NCBI RefSeq assembly: GCF_000307775.2
Contig: NZ_KK020676.1
Coordinates: forward strand, 2,566,341-2,630,340
Origin: Stutzerimonas stutzeri KOS6
GTDB lineage: Bacteria; Pseudomonadota; Gammaproteobacteria; Pseudomonadales; Pseudomonadaceae
DNA length: 64,000 nt
Direction of reading: 5' to 3'
In this document: positions 36,870 to 45,615 of the stretch, one piece after another
How positions within the stretch are numbered: position 1 is the first letter of the stretch
How the letters are laid out: each line of letters starts with the position of its first letter
The notes under the pieces: generated by a model
Seen by the model: the letters and a program-made list of their open reading frames with translations, nothing else
Database searches by the model: none
Told to the model about the DNA's origin: nothing
Made by a program: the position numbers and the translations under genes

Positions 36870-38225
36870 TCAACGCACGCCGTCGGCAGCGACCGCATCA
36901 CCCGTCCAGTGCATTTCCGGCTTGCGCTCGACGACCCGGAACATGGCTTCGTTGAGCGACTGCGTCGTGCTCATGGTGTTGGCCTGCAGATTAAATATGT
37001 GCGCCGGTTTCAGGCCCAGCATCGGCGTAGACGGCAGCACGAACGGGGTGACCTGGGTGGTACGCCAAAGCTTGCCCTCGCTGTCGTAGCCGTCCATGAG
37101 CAGGACCATCCAGGAGTCCTCGTCGAAATAGTACTTACGCTTGGCCACCGCATGGCGCTTGCCGCCAGCCACGGTCGCTTCCACTTCCCACACGCGGTGC
37201 AGCTCCCAACGCACCTTGTCAGGATTGAGGTGGTGCTGGCCGTAGGCCTCCTCCAGCTTGGCGGTCACCACCTCATTGGCGTTGTACGGCACGTACAGCT
37301 CCTTCTTGCCGACCAGCGTCCAGTCGAAGCGGTCGATATGGCCCATCAGCCCCATCACTTCATCGAAGTAATTGGCGCCAGAGGCGACGAAGTCGGGCGT
37401 GTCATACGCCACGGTCGGCGCACGACGCACACGGCGCTGACCGACCAGGTACTGCCAGGCCTGACGCGACTGGTCGACGTCAATGCTGTCGCGGAATACC
37501 AGCGACTCACCGGCCTTGAACGGTGGTGCGATGGTGGAGAAGCGCTGCAGGAAGTACTCGCCGCTCCACTTATCCGCCGAGCCGTCCTTGTAGTAGTAGG
37601 GATACTGGTTGGCCTGGTCGTTCATCGTCGCCAGGGTGCGCGAGCCATCGGCGGTCAGCACGATGTTCTTGAAATTGGCAACATCAGTGGCCTCGTTCTC
37701 AACCCGCAGCAGATGGTTCCAGGCCACCTCAACGCCAGCTTTGGGAATCGGGAACGGAATGCCGCCGTAGCAACCCTGCAGCGACTTGCCGTCGTCCTTG
37801 GTCTGGCACTGGGTGGCGTTCTTCGCGGTGTTGTCATACACATACTGCGGCGCCGCCGCGGTGCGGTGCGTCGGATAGACGTCGACGCGAAAGCTGTCCG
37901 GATACTTCTTCAACAGCGCCTGAGTGCCCTCGGAGAGCTTGTCGGCGTATTGCGCCATGTTCTGCGCGGTGATCTGCGCCAGCGGCTTCTCGTTCGCAAA
38001 AGGCTTGACCGGAATATCGCCGACCTTGGCGCCGGCCGCATCCACACCCTGCACGCCGGTCCATGCCGGAATGCTGCCATCGCTGTTGCCAGCCATTTCC
38101 CCACCCAGCGGATTGAGCGTCTTGCCCAGGGCCTCCGCTTCAGTGCCGCTCACTGCCGCTTGCGCACAATTGGCAGCCATCAGTACGGCAGCCAGTGCCG
38201 CCCACAAAGCCGTTTTCTTATACAT
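36870..38225 (-). CDS. DUF1329 periplasmic/outer-membrane-associated protein
   Basis: 451 residues from MYKKTALWAALAAVLMAANC with GAGGAG upstream; the signal peptide ends near AQA-AVSG. Typical DUF1329 features: LGKTLNPLGGEMAGNSDGSI near the N-terminus, GGIPFPIP, and RYYFDEDSW-like KRKYYFDEDSWMVLLMDGYD. The family has a LolA/LolB-related fold and is almost always encoded beside DUF1302 proteins. Function is unproven; a role in carrying hydrophobic compounds between membranes is suggested by the context. Confidence 0.88.
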   Translation of the reverse strand: MYKKTALWAALAAVLMAANCAQAAVSGTEAEALGKTLNPLGGEMAGNSDGSIPAWTGVQGVDAAGAKVGDIPVKPFANEKPLAQITAQNMAQYADKLSEGTQALLKKYPDSFRVDVYPTHRTAAAPQYVYDNTAKNATQCQTKDDGKSLQGCYGGIPFPIPKAGVEVAWNHLLRVENEATDVANFKNIVLTADGSRTLATMNDQANQYPYYYKDGSADKWSGEYFLQRFSTIAPPFKAGESLVFRDSIDVDQSRQAWQYLVGQRRVRRAPTVAYDTPDFVASGANYFDEVMGLMGHIDRFDWTLVGKKELYVPYNANEVVTAKLEEAYGQHHLNPDKVRWELHRVWEVEATVAGGKRHAVAKRKYYFDEDSWMVLLMDGYDSEGKLWRTTQVTPFVLPSTPMLGLKPAHIFNLQANTMSTTQSLNEAMFRVVERKPEMHWTGDAVAADGVR

Positions 38226-38248
38226 TGTCGTTCTCCTCGACTCGGCCA

Positions 38249-39907
38249 TCAGAAGGTGCGTTGCACGGAGAACGACACGAAGTCGCGGTCGCCGTGGAAA
38301 TTGTTGTAGGAAAGTTCGGGCACCGCAGTGTCGTAGCGGATGATCGAGCCATCCGAGCCGTAGTAGTGGGTGTATCCGACGCTGGCCTGCCAGGTCTTTT
38401 GGTATTCGGCCTTCAGCCCGATGCTAACGTTGCCGCCCTTGTTGGCCGGAAACAGCGCGCCGTTGACCGAAGAGCGACCGAACAGGCCGTAGCTCACGCC
38501 GATCGGCACCTGCAGATCTAGGCCGGGCGCCACTTGGAAATACTCGGGGGTGAATACGAATTGCAGCGCACCGGCATCGCGGGTCGCCAGTGGATCAAGC
38601 TGATCCGGGTTATCGGTGATGCTCAGGCGGCGGTTGAAGGCGAACTCGCCGATGAACGAGGCGCCGTCCCAGATCGGAGACTCCGAAAGCACGGTAATCG
38701 CCGACAGGTTCAGATGCATGGTGCGCCCCTTGGGGAACGCAGCATCATCGCTGCCATCGGCACCGGCGCTGGCCGGCACGATCACGGTATTGCCGCTGGC
38801 CACCAGGGGCATGTCGTCGCGGAATGACAGTTCGGCGGCGACGTTGGTTTCGCCAATCAGCGTGCTGACGCTGAAGCCGATGGTGCGGATGTCTTCGGCG
38901 TAGACCTGCTCGTAGACGCCCGAATCGGGATACAGGTAGAACTGCGGCATCTTGTCGTGGAACTGCGCGGCGTAGATGCCGAATTCGTAGTCGCCCGAAC
39001 TGATCTTCACCTGCACGCCGCCCTGCCCCGAGTCGCGCGCCTCAATATCGTCGCCTCGCAGCGCCGCGACACCTGGGCCGAGAATCAGCGATTCGCCGCC
39101 CTCGTCGACGAAGTCGGCGAAGCTGAAATAGCTGCCAGCGCCGGGCAGGCGGCTCTTGCGCCATTCCAACTGGTAGTAGGCACCGATAGAGACATTGGAA
39201 TTGATCTGCAGCTGGCCGGCGACCTGACCGACAGGCCGCAGGATTTCCTTGAACTGCGAGTTGGGCACCGACAGCGCCTTGATCAGATCCAGTGAGGTCT
39301 GCGCGGCAGCAATGCCGTTGGAGCCGAAGAACAGGCTCTCGCCATAGAGCTGGGTGAAGCGACCGGCCTTGGCGTTGAGACTCATGCCGGCCGGGGCGAA
39401 GCTACCGTATACGAAAGCATCGAGCAGCTCGGCCTTGCGTCCGTGGAGCTTCTCGGTGTCTGCGGTGAAGTCGTCGTAGTCGGCGCTGCGCGAGTTGACC
39501 AGCGCGCCGCCCAGCGCTCCTGGGTTGTCGTTTGACTGGTTGTAGACGTCGTCGTACCAGGCCGCGCCGCTCAGGCGCAACCCATAGTTGCGTTTGTAAC
39601 GAAGGTCGAACTCGGAGAGCAGGTCGAGGCGATTGGAAATCAAGCCCTTGCCGAAGTTGAGATCGCCATCGTTGGTGTTGGCCTGCACACCAATGGAGTT
39701 ATCAGCCACCTCGGAATCTGCGCCGCGCACTCGCCAGGCGGCGCTGTACTTGATGGTGTTGTCCCAGGAAATGCGCAGATCGGGGTTACCAACGTTAATC
39801 GGTAGGGCATGGGCAGGCACTGCTGCTGCGGCCCCGGCGAGAGTGCCAGCCACAGCGATAAACAGTTTCTTCAAACGAACCGTGGGTAAACTGGTACTAG
39901 GCACCAT
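38249..39907 (-). CDS. DUF1302 outer-membrane beta-barrel protein
   Basis: 552 residues from MVPSTSLPTVRLKKLFIAVA with an ideal AGGAG site; signal peptide ends near AHA-LPIN. The mature protein is rich in alternating strands and ends in aromatic VSFSVQRTF, the C-terminal Phe expected of BAM substrates. Typical DUF1302 start of the mature part (ISWDNTIKYSAAWRVRG) and FTQLYGESLFFGSNGIAAAQ are present. First gene of the five-gene envelope operon, behind the LysR-type promoter at 39977-40042. Probably a channel or export duct for a hydrophobic compound. Confidence 0.88.
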   Translation of the reverse strand: MVPSTSLPTVRLKKLFIAVAGTLAGAAAAVPAHALPINVGNPDLRISWDNTIKYSAAWRVRGADSEVADNSIGVQANTNDGDLNFGKGLISNRLDLLSEFDLRYKRNYGLRLSGAAWYDDVYNQSNDNPGALGGALVNSRSADYDDFTADTEKLHGRKAELLDAFVYGSFAPAGMSLNAKAGRFTQLYGESLFFGSNGIAAAQTSLDLIKALSVPNSQFKEILRPVGQVAGQLQINSNVSIGAYYQLEWRKSRLPGAGSYFSFADFVDEGGESLILGPGVAALRGDDIEARDSGQGGVQVKISSGDYEFGIYAAQFHDKMPQFYLYPDSGVYEQVYAEDIRTIGFSVSTLIGETNVAAELSFRDDMPLVASGNTVIVPASAGADGSDDAAFPKGRTMHLNLSAITVLSESPIWDGASFIGEFAFNRRLSITDNPDQLDPLATRDAGALQFVFTPEYFQVAPGLDLQVPIGVSYGLFGRSSVNGALFPANKGGNVSIGLKAEYQKTWQASVGYTHYYGSDGSIIRYDTAVPELSYNNFHGDRDFVSFSVQRTF

Positions 39908-39976
39908 GTCGTACTCCTGAATTGTTATTGTTAGAAGTAGCTGAACCCACCCTTTATGGCGGTGCTCGCGAGGCAA

Positions 39977-40042
39977 AAACTAAGGCTCGCCAGGATTACC
40001 GTCCAATACTAAAAAAACCTGCCGTCGATACCTTTTAGGCAT
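39977..40042 (-). promoter_or_regulatory. LysR-type promoter of the envelope operon, twin of the dmpC promoter
   Basis: Minus strand: dyad ATACCT-TTT-AGGCAT (40028-40042; one mismatch to ATAC-N7-GTAT). A second ATAC half-site starts 22 bp away (40006-40009), overlapping -35 TTGGAC (40001-40006). An 18-bp spacer leads to -10 TAGTTT (39977-39982). The CCAATACT block and every spacing equal those at 23286-23351. It also lies in the divergent region upstream of the LysR gene (start 40123), so it may autoregulate that gene. Confidence 0.75.
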
Positions 40043-40122
40043 GGAGAAGGATAATCTGCTGCACTGAACTGCCGTTACGGCGATCGCGCCGTAGCCGCTC
40101 AGCCACAGCCCGGAAAAAACAC

Positions 40123-41049
40123 ATGGAACTTCGCCACCTGCGCTATTTCATCGCCGTCGCCGAGGAGCGCAATATCGGCCGCGCCGCCGCGCGTCTGCAT
40201 ATCTCGCAGCCGCCGCTGACGCGGCAAATCCAGCAGTTGGAAGATCAACTGGGCGTCCAGCTTTTCAACCGCACGCCACGTGGCATGGAGTTGACACCCG
40301 CAGGCGAGCTGCTGCTCGACGAAGCAAAAAATATCAACGCAGTGATCGAACAGGCCACCGAGCGCACACAGCGCGCGGGCCAGGGGAAGTTCGGCCGATT
40401 GGATGTGGCCATCTTCGGGTCGGCGATCCTCGACACCATTCCGCGCCTGCTGGTCGACTTCAGAAAGGCCTACCCGGACGTCAAGATCGTGTTGCACAGC
40501 ATGCAGAAAGACGAACAGCTGGAGGCGCTACGTCAACGTCGTATCGACGTAGGATTCAACAGAATTCTCACGCTTTCTCCAGATATCGCCGCTGAACTGG
40601 TCGATACGGAACCTCTGTTTCTAGCCATCCATGAAGACAACCCACTAGCCGATCAGGCAAGCATCGATTTCAACATGCTCGCCGATGAAGCATTAATCCT
40701 TTTCCCCACCGGAGGCCGTCCTAGCTTCATCGATAAAGTACTCGGTCTGTGTCAGCAAGCAGGTTTCGTTCCGAAGATTGCCCAAGAGGTTGGCGATGCG
40801 GTAACCGCCGTCTCGCTGGTATCGAAGGGGTTCGGGGCAAGCTTCGTAGCAAAATCCACGGTCGCGCTATCGTTGCCAGGACTGACCTACCGCCCCCTGA
40901 GAAACGTTCCCGGCAGTACCAAGATTGATCTTTCGTGTATTTATAGACGGGACGATCGATCTCCAATTCTGGCCGCCTTTCTGGAAGTAGTGAAATCAAA
41001 CAGAAATCGGCGTGAGGCGGCCAACAATGAGTCGCAATCGGGGTGCTGA
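40123..41049 (+). CDS. LysR-type regulator, BenM/CatM-like
   Basis: 308 residues. N-terminal winged HTH MELRHLRYFIAVAEERNIGR with RLHISQPPLTRQIQQLEDQL, very close to the BenM/CatM/HcaR-type group, followed by a LysR effector domain (LDVAIFGSAILDTIPRLLVD; GFGASFVAKSTVAL). Divergent from the envelope operon, whose promoter carries an ATAC-N7-GCAT dyad. The matching site before dmpC indicates the same regulator. The inducer is probably a pathway intermediate or aromatic acid, by analogy with muconate-responsive relatives; this is inference. Confidence 0.88.
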   Translation: MELRHLRYFIAVAEERNIGRAAARLHISQPPLTRQIQQLEDQLGVQLFNRTPRGMELTPAGELLLDEAKNINAVIEQATERTQRAGQGKFGRLDVAIFGSAILDTIPRLLVDFRKAYPDVKIVLHSMQKDEQLEALRQRRIDVGFNRILTLSPDIAAELVDTEPLFLAIHEDNPLADQASIDFNMLADEALILFPTGGRPSFIDKVLGLCQQAGFVPKIAQEVGDAVTAVSLVSKGFGASFVAKSTVALSLPGLTYRPLRNVPGSTKIDLSCIYRRDDRSPILAAFLEVVKSNRNRREAANNESQSGC

Positions 41050-41202
41050 ACACCCGCACGCTCGTAAGCCAATGGCGGACTTTCTGGAGACAGCTCGAGC
41101 CGTTCATTGGGCATTTGGGCTTGCCCGATAGAACATAAGCGGATCGCAGGTTTCTCCAATCGAACCGTCGCCCTCGCTTTGAGCGGGGCTTTCGACAGGC
41201 AC

Positions 41203-41229
41203 AAAAAAAGCTGCCCTTGGCAGCTTTTT
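41203..41229. terminator. bidirectional intrinsic terminator
   Basis: AAAAAAGCTGCC-CTT-GGCAGCTTTTT has a 6-bp GC-rich stem flanked by A and T runs on both sides. It can end the tRNA-Val/tRNA-Asp transcript (minus) and the LysR gene transcript (plus). Confidence 0.9.
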
Positions 41230-41263
41230 CTGTCCTCCCCTTAATCTCAGGAGAGGTTATGTA

Positions 41264-41340
41264 TGGCGCAGCGGACGGGACTCGAACCCGCGACCCCCGG
41301 CGTGACAGGCCGGTATTCTAACCGACTGAACTACCGCTGC
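41264..41340 (-). tRNA. tRNA-Asp (GTC)
   Basis: 77 nt including an encoded CCA. Acceptor stem GCAGCGG/CCGCTGC, anticodon loop CTGTCAC with GTC anticodon, T-arm GCGGG-TTCGAGT-CCCGT. It is the second gene of a two-tRNA operon, 37 bp after tRNA-Val. Its 3' half is duplicated, decayed, at 963-1006 in the same orientation. Confidence 0.95.
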
Positions 41341-41377
41341 GCGTCGGCCGGACTTTCGTCCGTAATCTCACAAAGGT

Positions 41378-41453
41378 TGGTGGCTGATGACGGGATCGAA
41401 CCGCCGACCCCCTGCGTGTGATGCAGGTGCTCTCCCAGCTGAGCTAATCAGCC
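41378..41453 (-). tRNA. tRNA-Val (CAC)
   Basis: 76 nt including encoded CCA. Acceptor stem GGCTGAT/ATCAGCC, anticodon stem CCTGC/GCAGG around the loop ATCACAC, giving anticodon CAC (reads GUG). D-arm with AGCTCAGCTGGGAGAGC and T-arm GGCGG-TTCGATC-CCGTC are normal. First gene of the tRNA operon. Confidence 0.93.
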
Positions 41454-41473
41454 GATCGCCTTGCGAGGCGCGC

Positions 41474-41502
41474 AATTTACTCACCCCCCTCAGGTAAGTC
41501 AA
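41474..41502 (-). promoter_or_regulatory. sigma-70 promoter of the tRNA operon with GC-rich discriminator
   Basis: Minus strand: -35 TTGACT (41497-41502), 17-bp spacer, -10 TAAATT (41474-41479), followed by GCGCGCC. The GC-rich discriminator is typical of stringently controlled stable-RNA promoters. Confidence 0.85.
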
Positions 41503-41700
41503 CACCAGCGTTGAATTTTTTTAACCGAACCGTGGTCAACTGGTGCTGCCGCATCGCTTTGTAGCCTTGCGTGGGCACGATCCGATCACCGAGTTGTCGG
41601 AAACTTCGCGGCGGCATCGTCCAGGCGTTCCAGCAATGCCACGTCTGACAAAGGCCCCGCTCACAGGGAACCGAACAACAGGCGCCACGGAGTATTTCGC

Positions 41701-42345
41701 TTGTCATTGCCGGGAAAACTACGCAATTACCGTCAACATGCCCCGTTGCTCGCCAGCATCCTGCTCCTCTGCGCCTTCGCCATCTACCTGGCTGCGCAGG
41801 TCGAGCAATGGCTGGAAACCACCCGAGCTCCGGTCCCCACTGATGTCTCCGGACGAGACTTCGGCGGCATGGACGGGCCCGACCTGCAACGCCTGGAGAT
41901 TCTTTTTGGCTCGACCGCACCAGCGGGTGCCTATGCACCCGCTACCGCTCCGAGCGACCTCATCTTGCGCGGCAGCTTCGTTCATCTGGAACCGCAGCGA
42001 TCGAGCGCCATCATTCAGGTCGAAGGTCAGCCGCCAAGGCTCTACTGGCGCGGTGAGGAGCTGCAGTCAGGGGTAAGCCTGCACAGTGTCTACCCCGACC
42101 ATGTGGAACTGCTGCGCAACGGCACCGTCGAGGTACTGCGCTTTCCCACGGTGAGCTCGCCCACCTACGTCCCGGATGAGCCCGCCGACATGCCCTATCA
42201 GGATGAACAGCCCTACGCCACGCCAGCGGCCGACGACACGCAACAGATGCAGCAACAGATGGATGCCCTGCGCCAGCAGCTGGAAGAAGCCGTGAACCAG
42301 CCCGAAACCGAGCCCTCCAACGACCAGCCCATGGAAGACGATTGA
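41701..42345 (+). CDS. xcpP: type II secretion protein GspC/XcpP
   Basis: 214 residues from a TTG start at 41701 with GGAG eight bases upstream; no in-frame ATG gives a complete protein. One N-terminal membrane helix (LLASILLLCAFAIYLAAQV), a periplasmic HR domain (LILRGSFVHLEPQRSSAIIQ; LHSVYPDHVELLRNGTVEVL) and a C-terminal coiled coil (MQQQMDALRQQLEEAV) in place of a PDZ domain, as in XcpP. It links the inner-membrane platform to the secretin. Three bp separate it from xcpQ. The usual divergent xcpR-Z operon is not next to it. Confidence 0.9.
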   Translation: MSLPGKLRNYRQHAPLLASILLLCAFAIYLAAQVEQWLETTRAPVPTDVSGRDFGGMDGPDLQRLEILFGSTAPAGAYAPATAPSDLILRGSFVHLEPQRSSAIIQVEGQPPRLYWRGEELQSGVSLHSVYPDHVELLRNGTVEVLRFPTVSSPTYVPDEPADMPYQDEQPYATPAADDTQQMQQQMDALRQQLEEAVNQPETEPSNDQPMEDD

Positions 42346-42348
42346 CCG

Positions 42349-44283
42349 ATGCCGAAGCCTTTCTCGTGCTCAATGCTTGCCCTGCTTGCCGCCGGCCTGC
42401 TGGCCTCGCCCCTGCCCCTGATCGCGGCCGAACCCGGTATCGAACCGAGTACGAGCCAGCAGGACGGTTGGACCATCAATCTCAAGGACGCCGATATTCG
42501 GGCGTTCATAGACCAGATCAGTCAGCTCAGCGGACAGACTTTCATCGTCGATCCGCGCGTGAAGGGCCAGGTCAGCGTCGTCTCCAATGCGACTCTGTCG
42601 CTGAGCGAGGTGTACCAGCTATTCCTCTCGGTAATGGCGACCCATGGATTCAGCGTACTGACCCAGGGCGACGTCGCGCGGGTCGTACCGAACGCCGAGG
42701 CGAAAGCCGAAGCCGGCGGCGGGCCGACCGGTGGCGACCAGCTGGAAACTCGCGTGATCCAGGTGCAACATACGTCCGCCGCCGAACTGATACCGCTGAT
42801 CCGACCGCTCGTTCCGCAGTTCGGCCACCTGGCAGCCGTTTCGTCTGCCAACGCACTGATCATCAGTGACCGTAGCGCCAACATTGCCCGCATACAGGAC
42901 CTCGTGCGCCAGCTCGATCGAGCCGAAAGCAACGACTACGATGTGCTCAACCTGCGCCATGGCTGGGCCGTCGATATTGCCGAGGTGTTGCGCAACGCGC
43001 TGATACGGGGCGAGGGGAAAAGTACTCCGGGCGTACAGATCATCGCCGATTCGCGCACCAACCGCCTGATCTTCATCGGCCCAGGCGAAGCGCGGAGCAA
43101 GCTTGCTGCGCTGGCGCAGTCGCTCGACACACCTGCCACCCGCTCGGCCAATACCCGGGTCATTCGTCTGCGCCACAACGACGCCAAGTCGCTGGCCGAG
43201 ACGCTGGGTGACATCTCCGAAGGCTTGCAGGCCCCGGACACCGGCGAGGCCGCCGTCGGGCGGCCGCAGAACATCCTGATTCGTGCCGATGAAAGCCTGA
43301 ACGCCCTGGTACTGCTCGCCGAACCCGAGCTGATCGGCACCTTGGAGAGCATCGTCAGGCAACTGGACGTTCCGCGCGCGCAGGTCATGGTGGAAGCCGC
43401 CATCGTCGAAGTCTCCGGCGACATCACCGATGCGCTTGGCGTGCAATGGGCAATCGATGCGCGCGGCGGCACGGGCGGAGCGGGCGGCGTCAGCTTCGGC
43501 AACACCGGCATCTCAGTCGGCAGCGTGCTCAACGCGATCAGCGAAAACGAGATACCGAGCAATCTGCCGGATGGCGCTATCATCGGGATCGGCACGCGCA
43601 GCTTTGGTGCTCTGATCACCGCGCTGTCGTCCAACAGCAAGAGCAATCTGCTTTCGACACCCAGCCTGCTGACGCTGGATAACCAGGAGGCCGAAATCCT
43701 CGTCGGCCAGAACGTGCCATTCCAGACAGGCTCCTACACCACCGACTCGGCCGGTGCGAACAATCCCTTCACTACCATCGAGCGTCAGGACATCGGCGTC
43801 ACGCTCAAGGTCACGCCACACATCAACGAGGGCGCCACCCTGCGCTTGCAGATCGAGCAGGAAATATCCTCGATCGCCCCAAGCGCCAGCCTGACGGCTC
43901 AGGCAGTGGATCTGGTGACCAACAAACGCGCGATCAAAAGCACCATCCTCGCCGAGGATGGCCAGGTCATCGTGCTGGGCGGCCTGATTCAGGACGATGT
44001 GACCCGCACCAATTCCAGAGTTCCGCTACTGGGCAGCATTCCGCTGCTGGGTGCTCTATTTCGCTCGACACAGGAAACCCATATCAAACGCAACCTGATG
44101 GTTTTCCTGCGGCCGACGGTAATCCGCGACCGTGCCGGCCTCGCCGCGCTTTCCGGCAAGAAATACAGCGACATCAGGGTCATCGAGACGGACTCGCAAA
44201 GCCCCTCCATCCTGCCGGCCAATCCTGCCCAGCTGTTCGATGGCCAGGGCGAACCGGCACCGGCGATCGACCTGCGCCGGTGA
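42349..44283 (+). CDS. xcpQ: type II secretion secretin GspD/XcpQ
   Basis: 644 residues with signal peptide (LALLAAGLLASPLPLIAAEP). N0 domain (WTINLKDADIRAFIDQISQL), N1-N3 repeats (VIQVQHTSAAELIPLIRPLV; ALIISDRSANIARIQDLVRQ), then the secretin barrel with VGQNVPFQTGSYT, LKVTPHINEG, VLGGLIQDD and VPLLGSIPLLGALFR. A C-terminal S-domain-like tail may recruit a pilotin. Forms the outer-membrane gate for exoproteins. Convergent with metZ. Confidence 0.95.
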   Translation: MPKPFSCSMLALLAAGLLASPLPLIAAEPGIEPSTSQQDGWTINLKDADIRAFIDQISQLSGQTFIVDPRVKGQVSVVSNATLSLSEVYQLFLSVMATHGFSVLTQGDVARVVPNAEAKAEAGGGPTGGDQLETRVIQVQHTSAAELIPLIRPLVPQFGHLAAVSSANALIISDRSANIARIQDLVRQLDRAESNDYDVLNLRHGWAVDIAEVLRNALIRGEGKSTPGVQIIADSRTNRLIFIGPGEARSKLAALAQSLDTPATRSANTRVIRLRHNDAKSLAETLGDISEGLQAPDTGEAAVGRPQNILIRADESLNALVLLAEPELIGTLESIVRQLDVPRAQVMVEAAIVEVSGDITDALGVQWAIDARGGTGGAGGVSFGNTGISVGSVLNAISENEIPSNLPDGAIIGIGTRSFGALITALSSNSKSNLLSTPSLLTLDNQEAEILVGQNVPFQTGSYTTDSAGANNPFTTIERQDIGVTLKVTPHINEGATLRLQIEQEISSIAPSASLTAQAVDLVTNKRAIKSTILAEDGQVIVLGGLIQDDVTRTNSRVPLLGSIPLLGALFRSTQETHIKRNLMVFLRPTVIRDRAGLAALSGKKYSDIRVIETDSQSPSILPANPAQLFDGQGEPAPAIDLRR

Positions 44284-44355
44284 AGCAGCGCCCACCCGCT
44301 GCGTGCTCAGCTCGAGGTGGACGAGCTCGAATCACGCAGCGGGCGGACCGCGAAG

Positions 44356-45567
44356 TCAGAGCGCGGCCAGCCCGCGAGCCAGGTCGGCCTGGAGATCCGC
44401 GAGATCCTCGAGGCCGACCGCAACACGAATCAGGCTATCGCTGATTCCGGCAGTCGCCCGGTCTTCCGCGGAAAGCCGGCCATGGGTGGTCGAACCGGGA
44501 TGGGTGATGGTGGTCTTGCTATCGCCGAGATTGGCGGTGATCGAAATCAGTCGCGTGGCATCGATGAAGCGCCAGGCCGCGTCCTTGCCACCCGCGACCT
44601 CGAAGCTGAGTACCGCACCGAAGCCCTTCTGCTGACGCTTGGCCAGCGCGTGCTGCGGATGGCTGGGCAACCCGGCGTAGAACACCCGCTCAATTCCCGG
44701 CTGCTGCTCCAGCCACTCGGCAAGCGCCTGTGCGCTGGCACAGTGGGCCTGCATGCGCAGCCGCAGGGTTTCCAGCCCCTTGAGAAAGACCCAGGCGTTG
44801 AACGGGCTGAGAGTCGGGCCGGCAGTGCGCAGGAAGCCGACCACTTCCTTCATCTGCTCACTGCGCCCGGCAACGACGCCACCGAGGCAACGCCCCTGCC
44901 CATCGATGTACTTGGTCGCGGAATGGATGACGATATCGGCACCAAGCGCCAGCGGTTGCTGCAACACGGGCGTGCAGAAACAATTGTCCACGGCCAGCAT
45001 CGCGCCCTTGGCGTGGCATAGCTGCGCCAGCGCGGCGATGTCCACCAGTTCGGCAAGCGGATTGGACGGCGACTCGACGAACACCAGCTTGGTGTTGCCC
45101 TTGAACGCCCCCTCCCAGGCCGAAAAATCGGTGAGCGGGACGTAGTCGACCTGCACACCGAAGCGTTTGAAGTACTTTTCGAACAGCGAAACGGTGGCAC
45201 CGAAGACACTGCGCGAAACCAGCACGTGATCGCCTGCCGAGCACAGGCTCATCACCGTGGCGAGAATGGCCGCCATACCGGATGCCGTGGCCACCGCCTG
45301 CTCTGCCCCTTCCAGCGCCGCGATGCGTTCTTCGAAGGCACGTACGGTGGGGTTGGTATAGCGTGAATAGACATTGCCCGGCACATCGCCGGCGAAACGC
45401 GCGGCGGCATCGGCAGCGCTGCGAAATACGTAGCTGGAGGTGAAGAACAGCGGCTCGCCGTGCTCGGCCTCCGGAGTGCGGCGTTGACCGGCGCGCACGG
45501 CAAGGGTGTCGAGCCCGGCGCCGTCAAGATTGCTGTCGAGCCGCCCGGCTTCCCATTCAGTGGTCAT
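44356..45567 (-). CDS. metZ: O-succinylhomoserine sulfhydrylase
   Basis: 403 residues from MTTEWEAGRLDSNLDGAG with GAGG upstream. PLP enzyme of the Cys/Met metabolism family; PLP lysine in HSATKYIDGQGR, substrate/PLP contacts YSRYTNPTVRAFEERIAALE and ESPSNPLAELVDI. Makes homocysteine directly from O-succinylhomoserine and sulfide, the Pseudomonas route. Follows purF on the same strand, as in other pseudomonads. Confidence 0.95.
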   Translation of the reverse strand: MTTEWEAGRLDSNLDGAGLDTLAVRAGQRRTPEAEHGEPLFFTSSYVFRSAADAAARFAGDVPGNVYSRYTNPTVRAFEERIAALEGAEQAVATASGMAAILATVMSLCSAGDHVLVSRSVFGATVSLFEKYFKRFGVQVDYVPLTDFSAWEGAFKGNTKLVFVESPSNPLAELVDIAALAQLCHAKGAMLAVDNCFCTPVLQQPLALGADIVIHSATKYIDGQGRCLGGVVAGRSEQMKEVVGFLRTAGPTLSPFNAWVFLKGLETLRLRMQAHCASAQALAEWLEQQPGIERVFYAGLPSHPQHALAKRQQKGFGAVLSFEVAGGKDAAWRFIDATRLISITANLGDSKTTITHPGSTTHGRLSAEDRATAGISDSLIRVAVGLEDLADLQADLARGLAAL

Positions 45568-45615
45568 AACTCTTACCTCGACCGGCTGCAGCCGAAGCCG
45601 CAGCGTCGGCACGAA

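Noticed and set aside
41560-41640. Short reverse-strand reading LLERLDDAAAKFPTTR-stop upstream of xcpP, considered as a remnant of a lost xcp gene
   Set aside because: Only about 20 codons between two stops, no start codon with a ribosome-binding site and no family match; too short to support.
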